From positions 1 through 27,724 of the forward strand of contig CAKPJN010000011.1 of NCBI GenBank assembly GCA_934162665.1: 27,724 nt of DNA. Reading direction: 5' to 3'. The position numbers were made by a program, and so were the translations under genes. This stretch comes from an uncultured Bacilli bacterium (lineage in GTDB: Bacteria; Bacillota_I; Bacilli_A; RF39; UBA660). The stretch's first letter is position 1. Every line of letters starts with the position of its first letter. The notes below the pieces were generated by a model. The model worked only from the letters and a program-made list of their open reading frames with translations. It had not been told where the DNA came from and ran no database searches. Shown in pieces: positions 9,059-16,028 of this stretch.

Positions 9059-9083
9059 AAATTTCCTCCTAAAGAAATTTATG
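9056..9083 (-). promoter_or_regulatory. Hairpin enclosing the ATPase ribosome site and start codon
   Basis: On the minus strand CATAAATTTC (9083-9074), an 8-nt loop TTTAGGAG and GAAATTTATG (9065-9056) form a perfect 10-bp palindrome. The Shine-Dalgarno core falls mostly in the loop and the ATG in the closing stem. This could lower or gate translation of the pump; the regulatory role is inference. Confidence 0.5.
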
Positions 9084-9135
9084 AGTAATTAACGTTTTTT
9101 ATGACTTAAATGTGTAATTATATATTTCTAATTTG

Positions 9136-9912
9136 TTAATGTGTTTTGGGCTTGTTATTTTCATTATAGTTTAACTCTTTTGGTCTAGTTGATAACTTTT
9201 CTATCGTTAAGTTGTATTCATCGATTGTTTTTCTATCATATAGCTTGAAATCCAATGTATCTTTAAATAAGATTATCTCCTGTTGACCTTGTTCAAAATT
9301 ATTTACTAACTTTAGTTGTCTTGGTCTATTTATAAGATAATCAACTTCGCTGTCATAAACATTAGCTATAGAAAATGGAGATATTAATACAGGAGTTTGT
9401 TGTTCTAGTGATATTACATATAGTTTATTTTTTTTATCTTTATTTGTAAATAAAAATGGTTTAGTTTCTTCTGGATCAATTGTAGTTGATATTAAATTAG
9501 ATTTTGATATATCAGAGATTTCATCATTTGAACATATACCACGATATACAGTTAATTTATCTGGTAAATATAATTTAGTATCATTGATTATTTTATATAC
9601 AACTTTAATACTATCTATAAATTTGTATATATCAGAGAAGTCTATTATGTTAAATATCGAATATTTTAAAAAGATATTTTTGGGGTTATCTATATTCTTT
9701 TTGAAATCTTGATATCTTGTTAAAAATACATTTTTATCACTTACTTCTTCCAATAATACTGATGGTTCTTTATTTAAAAAAGCATCTATACTAGATATCT
9801 TATTAATATGATAATATAGTCCTGACTTATAGATTATAATTGCTCTTTTTGTTTCTTCATTTAGTTTGTCATAATCAGCCATTAATTGTTTATATATTTC
9901 CTTTTCATTCAT
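9136..9912 (-). CDS. Putative ADP-ribosyltransferase (ART fold)
   Basis: This 258-aa protein has a helical N-terminal half (1-115) and a C-terminal half with the R-S-E layout of ADP-ribosyltransferase exoenzymes. It has LTVYRG (Arg124), NLISTTID (Ser142-Thr-Thr), a beta pair LYVISLE...VLISPF, and YDSEVDYLI (Glu189), where D-x-E stands for the usual E/Q-x-E. No signal peptide or membrane helix is seen, so it acts in the cytosol or is released some other way. Start chosen at 9912: the upstream ATG lies inside the -10 of the promoter at 9966-9939. It is transcribed back to back with a lytic transglycosylase gene. The target is unknown; a phage- or toxin-derived origin is possible. Confidence 0.6.
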   Translation of the reverse strand: MNEKEIYKQLMADYDKLNEETKRAIIIYKSGLYYHINKISSIDAFLNKEPSVLLEEVSDKNVFLTRYQDFKKNIDNPKNIFLKYSIFNIIDFSDIYKFIDSIKVVYKIINDTKLYLPDKLTVYRGICSNDEISDISKSNLISTTIDPEETKPFLFTNKDKKNKLYVISLEQQTPVLISPFSIANVYDSEVDYLINRPRQLKLVNNFEQGQQEIILFKDTLDFKLYDRKTIDEYNLTIEKLSTRPKELNYNENNKPKTH

Positions 9913-9938
9913 CTTAAACACCACTCTTATATATAAAT

Positions 9939-10002
9939 ATTGTATCATAATTTTTAGCTATGACAATTTATTTTTGCAATTATAATTTATTAATGATATA
10001 GT
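9939..10002. promoter_or_regulatory. Divergent promoters of the ART-like and transglycosylase genes
   Basis: Leftward: TTGTCA (9966-9961), 16 nt, TACAAT (9944-9939). Rightward: TTGCAA (9974-9979), 17 nt, TATAGT (9997-10002). The two -35 boxes are only 7 bp apart, so one bound regulator could affect both genes. Confidence 0.65.
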
Positions 10003-10031
10003 TATATTAGGTTTATTATGAGGGTGATTAA

Positions 10032-11198
10032 ATGAATACAAAGTTAAAATTTGTTATACGAAAAGAACAAAATAAAAGATTAGTAAATGCATATTTAGTT
10101 GTACCCAATGCAGTAAGTGAGATAGAAGGAGATTATAAAAACTCCTATATTAATATTAGTGATAATGTTTTAGAACTTTTTGAGTTTGCGACTGATTTTT
10201 CTTTACAAAATAATATTTCTCTAAAAAAGGAACGTACTAAAAATAGAAATAAGATTAAAGATACTATTATTTTTGATAAGGGAAACTTTATTATTAATAA
10301 TTTTAATAAAGAAATAAGTGTTTTAAATCCTACACTCGAAAATGTTAGTCTTAAGAGAAAATTAATAAAAGGTTTAGCTGTTGGTCTTACAAGTGCACTT
10401 GTTACTACAGGAGTTATCAATTTATTATCAGATAGTAATAGTAATGATAAAGTTGAAAATAATAGTATTAGTTTAACTTCTGATGATGATATAGGTTATG
10501 CTGGAATTGCAAAAGTACTTAATAATTTTGATACTGATGGTATAGAAGTTTTACTTGATGAAGATGAAATGGAAATTATGCAAAATGATGCACAAAAAAA
10601 CATCTTCAAATTTAATTATGAAGATCGTTCTAATAGTGAACAAGTATTTAATGCTAAACAAAATATAGATGTTTTTAATAAATATGGAAAAATGTATGGA
10701 ATTGATCCTAACTTGTTAATGGCAATGATGACTCAAGAAAGTGGTGGAATTCATCATAGTTACTCAGATAATGGTTCTGCCATTGGTGGTATGCAAATAG
10801 AGTCAATTTGGGATCAAGTTGAATTATCTGCTTTTAACTTTGATACTAATTCTGTAGAAACAATTAATGTTGATATTAATCAACTAAGTGATTTAAATTA
10901 TAATGTTAAGGTTGCTGCAATGATTTTACAGTTTAATTTGGTTAAATTTGATTATGATATTCCTAAATCTGTTCAAGCCTATAATATGGGGACTTATAAG
11001 ATTTCTGGTTATGGACAAACTTGGGTAAATGATAGAGCGAATTCTAAAACTGGTGATCCAAAATATTTTGAACATGTTTTTTCTTATTTACCTGATGGGT
11101 ATACTATAAATATTAAAAAGCCAGATGGGTTAGTTTCTAGTATAACCCTTGATAATTCTTTATCTAATGATTATAAAAGTTCTTTATCAATGAATTAG
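10032..11198 (+). CDS. Membrane-anchored lytic transglycosylase (SLT domain)
   Basis: This 388-aa protein likely cleaves peptidoglycan glycan strands outside the cell. A ~110-residue charged N-terminal part, rich in Asn and Lys and with no recognised domain, is followed by a membrane helix (about 112-132, KGLAVGLTSALVTTGVINLL). A linker and a C-terminal SLT/lysozyme-like domain come next, with YGIDPNLLMAMMTQESGG, where Glu236 is the expected catalytic acid. The domain goes on through AIGGMQIE and VQAYNMG. The long soluble N-terminal region ahead of the helix is unlike housekeeping SLTs and recalls anchors of secretion or conjugation transglycosylases. GAGGGTG stands before the ATG. Confidence 0.8.
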   Translation: MNTKLKFVIRKEQNKRLVNAYLVVPNAVSEIEGDYKNSYINISDNVLELFEFATDFSLQNNISLKKERTKNRNKIKDTIIFDKGNFIINNFNKEISVLNPTLENVSLKRKLIKGLAVGLTSALVTTGVINLLSDSNSNDKVENNSISLTSDDDIGYAGIAKVLNNFDTDGIEVLLDEDEMEIMQNDAQKNIFKFNYEDRSNSEQVFNAKQNIDVFNKYGKMYGIDPNLLMAMMTQESGGIHHSYSDNGSAIGGMQIESIWDQVELSAFNFDTNSVETINVDINQLSDLNYNVKVAAMILQFNLVKFDYDIPKSVQAYNMGTYKISGYGQTWVNDRANSKTGDPKYFEHVFSYLPDGYTINIKKPDGLVSSITLDNSLSNDYKSSLSMN

Positions 11199-11208
11199 AA
11201 CTTTTTTT
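11175..11208 (+). terminator. Terminator of the transglycosylase gene
   Basis: AAAAGTTCT (11175-11183) pairs with AGAACTTTT (11197-11205) and is followed by a T run. The stop codon TAG is part of the stem base. Confidence 0.75.
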
Positions 11209-11212
11209 ATAT

Positions 11213-11548
11213 AAAAAAAGATATGATCCTGACAAATCACATCTTCTAGTTTTTGAAAAACTACATTGAATTATGTCTTAACCATTTCAATAATAACATA
11301 ATTATTATTGAAATATAACATAACCCCCGTTCCAAATAAATGTCAGTATTTGGAAGTAGCATCCTATTAACAATGAGTTTTCTTTCTCATTACATATGTA
11401 CACTTAGATCATAATAAGATTATAATATAAATTAAATTATTATATTAATATTTTCATAAAGGTCTATTACTTTTGATAATAGACTTAGAATAGCTGCCCA
11501 ACTATACAAAAAAAATGTATGTCTGCAAACTATTCTAATATCTAAGCT
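11213..11548 (-). ncRNA. Unassigned structured RNA gene, about 336 nt
   Basis: No ORF explains this 463-bp gap, yet the minus strand has a complete RNA transcription unit. It has a promoter at 11583-11555, several strong helices, and a terminal hairpin (AGAT...ATCT, 11245-11218) with seven T at 11219-11213. Helices include TTAGAATAG with CTATTCTAA (11538-11530 with 11493-11485), GTCTATTA with TAATAGAC (11484-11477 with 11469-11462), TTCCAAATA with TATTTGGAA (11355-11330), and a perfect 13-bp stem at 11314-11284. A G5 run follows TTTGGAAC at about 11329-11323. I do not recognise tmRNA, RNase P, SRP, 6S or a known riboswitch. Ends are approximate. Confidence 0.6.
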
Positions 11549-11554
11549 ATTTAT

Positions 11555-11583
11555 ATATTAGCATATTTTAAGTAAAAGTGCAA
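11555..11583 (-). promoter_or_regulatory. Promoter of the structured RNA
   Basis: On the minus strand TTGCAC (11583-11578), a 17-nt spacer and TAATAT (11560-11555) put the start near 11548. Confidence 0.65.
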
Positions 11584-11613
11584 TACACAAAATGAAAAAA
11601 ATTAATTTTCAAT

Positions 11614-11640
11614 ATCATATTGTTTTTGATATGATATAAT
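11614..11640 (+). promoter_or_regulatory. Promoter region with inverted repeat ahead of the radical SAM gene
   Basis: A -10 TATAAT (11635-11640) follows the inverted repeat ATCATAT (11614-11620) / ATATGAT (11629-11635), with 8 nt between the arms. The repeat occupies the spacer, as expected for an operator. No convincing -35 is seen. Confidence 0.4.
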
Positions 11641-11661
11641 AAATTTTGTGGAGCTGATATT

Positions 11662-12552
11662 ATGGATATTCTAAAGTCTTGTACGCTTTGTCCTAGAAAT
11701 TGTAAGATTAATCGTTATGAGAATGTTGGTGTTTGTGGTGCTAATAGTAAGCTTAAAATTGCACACTACTCTCTACATATGTGGGAAGAACCAGTTATAT
11801 CGGGTACTTCTGGTAGTGGAACTGTTTTCTTTTCTAATTGTAATTTAAAATGTATTTTTTGTCAGAATAAAAAAATTAGTACATTAGGATATGGAAAGGA
11901 AATATCTAGTGAGAGATTAAGTGATATTTTTATTGAGTTGCAAGAGAAAAAGGCCCACAATATTAACTTAGTAACGCCAACACACTATGTTCCACAAATT
12001 ATTTCATCAATAAAAAGAGCTAAACATATAGGATTAAATATACCTATTGTATATAATACTAGTAGTTATGAAAATGTTGATACTATAAAATCATTAAATG
12101 GTTATGTTGATATTTATCTTGCTGATTTAAAGTATTATGATGATAGTTTAGCTGTTAGATATTCGCATTGTAAAGATTATTTTAAATATGCTTCTTCAGC
12201 AATTGATGAGATGTATAAACAAATTGGAAAATTTCAGATTGAAAATGAATTAATGACGAAGGGTATTATTGTAAGAATTCTTATATTGCCAGGTCATATT
12301 GATGATAGTAAAAAGATTATTAAATATTTATATGATAAATATGGTGATAATATTATTATTAGTATAATGAATCAATATACTCCTCTTTATCACTTTGAAA
12401 AGTTTTCAAATTTAAATAGAAAAGTTACAGATAGTGAGTATGATGAAGTTATTGATTATGCTTGTTCATTGGGAATTAGTAATGCTTTTATTCAAGATGG
12501 ACAAACACAAGATGAAAGTTTTATTCCAAAATTTGACTGTTCTAGAGTATAA
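11662..12552 (+). CDS. Radical SAM protein of the PflX type (pyruvate formate-lyase activase-like)
   Basis: This 296-aa cytosolic protein begins with a Cys cluster, CTLCPRNCKINR...GVCGA, typical of PflX/COG1313 proteins. It then has the radical SAM [4Fe-4S] motif CNLKCIFCQN (Cys60, Cys64, Cys67), followed by the TIM-barrel strands NINLVTPTHYVP, VYNTSSYE and DIYLADLKYYD. The family is predicted to make a glycyl radical or another radical modification on a partner, but no partner is established and none is in this window. GGAG stands before the ATG. The FTR-like gene follows by 52 nt on the same strand, so the two iron-sulfur proteins may form an operon. Confidence 0.85.
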   Translation: MDILKSCTLCPRNCKINRYENVGVCGANSKLKIAHYSLHMWEEPVISGTSGSGTVFFSNCNLKCIFCQNKKISTLGYGKEISSERLSDIFIELQEKKAHNINLVTPTHYVPQIISSIKRAKHIGLNIPIVYNTSSYENVDTIKSLNGYVDIYLADLKYYDDSLAVRYSHCKDYFKYASSAIDEMYKQIGKFQIENELMTKGIIVRILILPGHIDDSKKIIKYLYDKYGDNIIISIMNQYTPLYHFEKFSNLNRKVTDSEYDEVIDYACSLGISNAFIQDGQTQDESFIPKFDCSRV

Positions 12553-12604
12553 TAGATATACTATTATTAGTATTATATTTATATAATTAATATGGAGGAT
12601 AAGT

Positions 12605-12799
12605 ATGAAAAAATATAGAATAAATCCAGATAGAAAATATGTTAATATCATTATAGATGGGCTTATGAAAAAAGAGGGACATTGTCCTTGTCGTGTTAAT
12701 GTTGATGATACAACACTTTGTCCTTGTGATGAGTTTGTTAAAACTGGTATTTGTAAATGTAAGCTTTTTATTCCTATTGAAAAAGATGATGATAAGTAG
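12605..12799 (+). CDS. Ferredoxin-thioredoxin reductase catalytic-subunit-like protein
   Basis: This 64-aa protein has three Cys pairs: CPC (27-29), CPC (39-41) and CKC (50-52). This is the CPC-x-CPC-x-CxC signature of the FTR beta chain, where four Cys hold a [4Fe-4S] cluster beside an active disulfide. The spacing after the first pair (9 residues) is shorter than in chloroplast FTR. Stand-alone copies occur in anaerobic bacteria and probably pass electrons to thiols. GGAGG lies 6 nt before the ATG. It follows the radical SAM gene; with the CxxC thioredoxin-fold protein at 17883 it hints at thiol redox chemistry, but a direct link is only inference. Confidence 0.75.
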   Translation: MKKYRINPDRKYVNIIIDGLMKKEGHCPCRVNVDDTTLCPCDEFVKTGICKCKLFIPIEKDDDK

Positions 12800-12813
12800 T
12801 TGATAGAACAAAA

Positions 12814-12926
12814 GAATTAAAACAAGTTTTAATTCGTCTCAGTCGTTGCCTCCTAAGTTTCCTACTTCACAGATAAGGTAACCCTTATTCTCCATAGGCT
12901 TAAATTCCGATAGTCGCTACCGTACT
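12814..12926 (-). mobile_element. IS200/IS605-family right-end relic (TnpB omega-RNA-like)
   Basis: The minus strand reads GTAGCGACTATCGG, then AAGCCTATGGAG, a hairpin ATAAGG/CCTTAT, GTGAAGTAGGAAACT and GGCAACGACTGAGACG. It closes with the 10-bp hairpin GAATTAAAAC/GTTTTAATTC (12835-12814). From memory this block resembles the 3' ends of tnpB genes in clostridial IS605-type elements, where the tnpB tail overlaps the omega RNA. In the coding frame it gives V-K-stop-E-T...E-A-T-T-E, like degraded TnpB C-termini (V-K-Q-E-T). No TnpB or TnpA gene is present, so it is a solo or decayed copy. The rest of 12927-13060 is AT-rich with no gene. Confidence 0.55.
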
Positions 12927-13068
12927 CTTTTTTATTCCTTACTAACTTTGATAATGTATTTTAATTATTCATACACGGTATTTATAATTACATTGATATC
13001 TTATTTGTTTATATTCATACAATATTGGTATTATCTTGCTGTTATACTTAAATCACCTCCATCTTTAC

Positions 13069-13106
13069 AAGAACAATTTTATTATATTCCTATAACAATT
13101 GTTCTT
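13069..13106. repeat. 10-bp inverted repeat downstream of the TetR gene
   Basis: AAGAACAATT (13069-13078) and AATTGTTCTT (13097-13106) are perfect inverted copies separated by 18 bp. On the minus strand a strong GGAGGTGATT follows (13060-13051) without a usable start codon behind it. It may mark the left end of the decayed insertion at 12814-12926. Confidence 0.45.
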
Positions 13107-13157
13107 TAATAGCATATATTGCTTTTTATAAAAATAGGGAGAACTTTCCTTATAAAT

Positions 13158-13186
13158 AAAAAAATTCCTATGGGAATTTTTTATTT
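13158..13186. terminator. Terminator of the TetR gene (bidirectional)
   Basis: AAAATTCC (13161-13168) and GGAATTTT (13173-13180) form an 8-bp stem with A and T runs on either side, directly at the end of the TetR gene. Confidence 0.75.
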
Positions 13187-13789
13187 TTCGTTAATCATTT
13201 TTCTAATTGTATCATATAAAAATGATTTGTATTCATCTATTGAAAGTGGCTGTTTTTTAATGATTGATGTAAATACTGTTGATGAGACTAGTTCTATAAT
13301 CATAAATAAAGTTACTTCTTTGTTTTTTAATTTTATATTATGTTCTTTTACACCTTTCATAAATAGGTCTTGAACACCAATCTTTTCATTTTCAAATATT
13401 GTTGTTACTCCTTCAGCATATATTCCTAATGATAGATCTTTAGAAATAAAATTAAGTAATGTTGTATTATCTTTTAAAACATCTATTACATGGTTAATAA
13501 TAAAAATTATTTGGTCATCAAAATGACTAATTGAATTCTTATCTAGTTTTTCAACAGCTTCTGTGAATAACTCTCTAGATTTTTTTATGATTAATTTTTT
13601 TTGAAGATCATATTTATCATTAAAATATAAGTAGAATGTTCCTTTAGCTACTCCTGCATCAGTTACTATATCTTGAATTGATGTATTATTTATTCCCTTT
13701 TCAGTAATTAGTTTATAAGCTGAATCAAGTAGTTGATTTTCTTTTTTTTGCTTTTTTTCCTTAATCTTTGATACTATATAACCTTCCAT
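13181..13789 (-). CDS. TetR/AcrR-family repressor
   Basis: This 202-aa regulator has an N-terminal TetR HTH: LLDSAYKLITEKGINNTSIQDIVTDAGVAKGTFYLYFNDKYDLQKKL (given in pieces, residues ~21-65), whose recognition helix is AGVAKGTFYLYF. The helical C-terminal domain, which would bind an inducer, is not conserved enough to name a ligand. GAGGTG lies before the ATG. It is divergent from the MMPL exporter operon, and the shared gap holds two palindromes plus a half-site overlapping its own -35. It is therefore inferred to repress the exporter and itself. Confidence 0.85.
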   Translation of the reverse strand: MEGYIVSKIKEKKQKKENQLLDSAYKLITEKGINNTSIQDIVTDAGVAKGTFYLYFNDKYDLQKKLIIKKSRELFTEAVEKLDKNSISHFDDQIIFIINHVIDVLKDNTTLLNFISKDLSLGIYAEGVTTIFENEKIGVQDLFMKGVKEHNIKLKNKEVTLFMIIELVSSTVFTSIIKKQPLSIDEYKSFLYDTIRKMINEK

Positions 13790-13833
13790 ATTATTTCACC
13801 TCTATGTTTGCATTTTATACTATATTTATTTTT

Positions 13834-13938
13834 TAGTCAATTTATTAATATTTATATTCATTATTTTTTTATATAGGCATACAATATATTGACTAACAGT
13901 CATTTTTATGGTATTATCTTATTTGTGACTAATAGTCA
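13834..13938. promoter_or_regulatory. Divergent TetR/MMPL promoters with two palindromic operators
   Basis: Exporter promoter: TTGACT (13889-13894), 17 nt, TATTAT (13912-13917). Operator 1, TGACTAACAGTCA (13890-13902), covers its -35. Operator 2, TGACTAATAGTCA (13926-13938), a perfect palindrome around one base, covers the expected start. Leftward, the TetR gene has TTGACT (13840-13835), 17 nt, TAAAAT (13817-13812), and a half-site TTGACTA on its -35. Confidence 0.75.
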
Positions 13939-13956
13939 TTATTTTTAGGAGGGTGT

Positions 13957-16026
13957 ATGAAAAGATTTGGAGACTTTGTATGCAGACATAAATGGGCCAT
14001 TGTAATTATTACTTTATTATTAGTAGTACCTTCTTTTATTGGTATGTATAAAACTAAAGTAAATTATGATATTTTAGTCTATCTGCCTGATGATATTGAA
14101 ACCTTAAAAGGAGAAAATATATTAACTAATGATTTTAATATGGGTGCCTTTTCTATTACAGTTGTTGATAATATGGCAGATAAGGATCTAATTAAATTGG
14201 AAGATAAGATTAGAGATATTGAGGGAGTTAATAAGGTGGTTAGTATTAATGATATAACTGGTACTACTATTCCTTTGGAAATACTACCTGATGATATCTC
14301 TAATAAATTCATCCATGGTAAATCTAAGTTGATGCTTATTACTTTTAATGATTCTACTAGTGATGATATTACTTTAAATGCGGTTAATGAAATCAGAAAG
14401 ATAACTAGTGATACATGTAAAGTTGGTGGCATGAGTGCAATGGTACTTGACACTAAGGATTTATTTAATAGTGAAATGGCTCTATATGTTTTTATCGCTG
14501 TAATACTTTGTATAGTTGTATTAATATTTTCACTAGATTCTTATTTAGTTCCATTTTTATTAATTACTAATATTGGAGTCGCAATACTATTTAATATGGG
14601 TTCTAATATATTTTTTGGCGATATTTGTTATATAACGAAAGCCATTAGTTCGGTACTGCAGTTGGGTGTAACAACGGATTTTTCTATTTTCTTGTATCAT
14701 AAATATGAAAAGTCTAAAAAACAATATAAGACTAAAGAAGAAGCAATGAGTAATGCTATACATGATACTTTAGTATCAGTACTTGGTAGTTCTCTAACTA
14801 CAATTGCTGGGTTTTTAGCTTTATGTACTATGAACTTAACGTTAGGTAAAGATATCGGATTAGTTATGGCAAAGGGTGTTTTATTTGGATTAGTTTGTGT
14901 AATTACCCTATTTCCTACTTTGCTTCTTGTTTTTGATAAGTGGATTGAGAAAACAACGCATAAGATTTGGTTACCAGAATTTAGTAAGATTCAAGATTTT
15001 ATTATAAATCATTATGTTGTGATTTTCGCAGTGTTCTTAATATTGTTAGTTCCTGCTTATATTTTTCAAAATAAAACAGAAGTTTATTATAATTTAGATA
15101 AATCAATTCCTGATAATTATGGGTATACGATTGCATCTAAGTCGCTTAAAGAAGACTTCAATATTGTTTCTCAAGAAATTATATTAGTTGATTCAAATTT
15201 AAGCAATTCAAAAATGAATGCATTAGTTGATGAAATTAAAGATATTGATGGAGTTGACTTTATTATTAGTCCTTCAATGTTAAGTAAATATGGAATTAAT
15301 GATGATATTTTGGATGATGATTTAAAGAAAATATATGATTCTGGTAAATATAAAATTATACTTATTAATTCTAAATATGATATTGCAACTGATAAACTGA
15401 ACAATCAAATTAATAAGATTAATAAAGTAGTAGATAAGTATGATAAAAAAGCTATTGTTGCGGGAGAAGGGCCTTTGATGAAAGATTTAGTAACTATTAC
15501 TGATGAGGATTTTCATAACGTTAATTACACTTCTATACTTGTTATATTTATTCTAATGTTATTTGTGCTTAAATCAATATCATTACCAGTTTTATTAGTT
15601 ACCGCTATCGAGTTTGCTATTTTTATAAATATGGGTATTCCTTATCTTACTGGAACAAGTATTCCATTTATAGCATCTGTTGTTATTGGAACTATTCAAC
15701 TTGGAGCAACTATAGATTATGCGATTTTAATGACCACAAAATATTTAGAAGAAAGAAAAAGTGGTATTAATAAAAAGAAAGCGGTTCGCTCTGCATTAGA
15801 TAACTCTATTAATTCAGTTTTTGTAAGTGCTATGTGCTTCTTTGCAGCAACAATTGGTGTTGGACTTATATCTAAGATTGATATGATTGGTTCTTTATGT
15901 ACCTTAATTGCTAGAGGAGCTATTATAAGTATGGTTGTTGTTATCTTTGTAGTTCCTAGCATACTTTTAATATTTGATAATATTATAACTAAAACTACTT
16001 TAGGTTTTAGGAAGGGAGGAAAATAA
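13957..16026 (+). CDS. MMPL/RND-superfamily exporter
   Basis: This 689-aa membrane protein has the duplicated layout of MMPL transporters. Helix 1 (about 12-29) is followed by an extracytoplasmic domain, five helices, a short loop and then a second copy. The proton-relay motifs are LGVTTDFSIFLYHKYE in the first half and LGATIDYAILMTTKYLEE in the second, each with the key Asp in a central helix. Family members export lipids, peptides or drugs by proton motive force. The next gene, encoding a secreted partner, starts 2 nt after its stop. AGGAGGG precedes the ATG. It is controlled by the divergent TetR protein; the substrate is unknown. Confidence 0.9.
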   Translation: MKRFGDFVCRHKWAIVIITLLLVVPSFIGMYKTKVNYDILVYLPDDIETLKGENILTNDFNMGAFSITVVDNMADKDLIKLEDKIRDIEGVNKVVSINDITGTTIPLEILPDDISNKFIHGKSKLMLITFNDSTSDDITLNAVNEIRKITSDTCKVGGMSAMVLDTKDLFNSEMALYVFIAVILCIVVLIFSLDSYLVPFLLITNIGVAILFNMGSNIFFGDICYITKAISSVLQLGVTTDFSIFLYHKYEKSKKQYKTKEEAMSNAIHDTLVSVLGSSLTTIAGFLALCTMNLTLGKDIGLVMAKGVLFGLVCVITLFPTLLLVFDKWIEKTTHKIWLPEFSKIQDFIINHYVVIFAVFLILLVPAYIFQNKTEVYYNLDKSIPDNYGYTIASKSLKEDFNIVSQEIILVDSNLSNSKMNALVDEIKDIDGVDFIISPSMLSKYGINDDILDDDLKKIYDSGKYKIILINSKYDIATDKLNNQINKINKVVDKYDKKAIVAGEGPLMKDLVTITDEDFHNVNYTSILVIFILMLFVLKSISLPVLLVTAIEFAIFINMGIPYLTGTSIPFIASVVIGTIQLGATIDYAILMTTKYLEERKSGINKKKAVRSALDNSINSVFVSAMCFFAATIGVGLISKIDMIGSLCTLIARGAIISMVVVIFVVPSILLIFDNIITKTTLGFRKGGK

Positions 16027-16028
16027 GT

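Noticed and set aside
11213..11548. 6S RNA, tmRNA or T-box leader
   Set aside because: No tmRNA tRNA-like end or tag ORF, no T-box TGGNACC motif, no downstream gene on the same strand, and no 6S-type single closing stem with central bubble that I could draw.
13051..13060. A gene starting behind the GGAGGTGATT site on the minus strand
   Set aside because: No ATG, GTG or TTG with a useful open frame follows at a workable distance; the nearest TTG gives only 17 codons.
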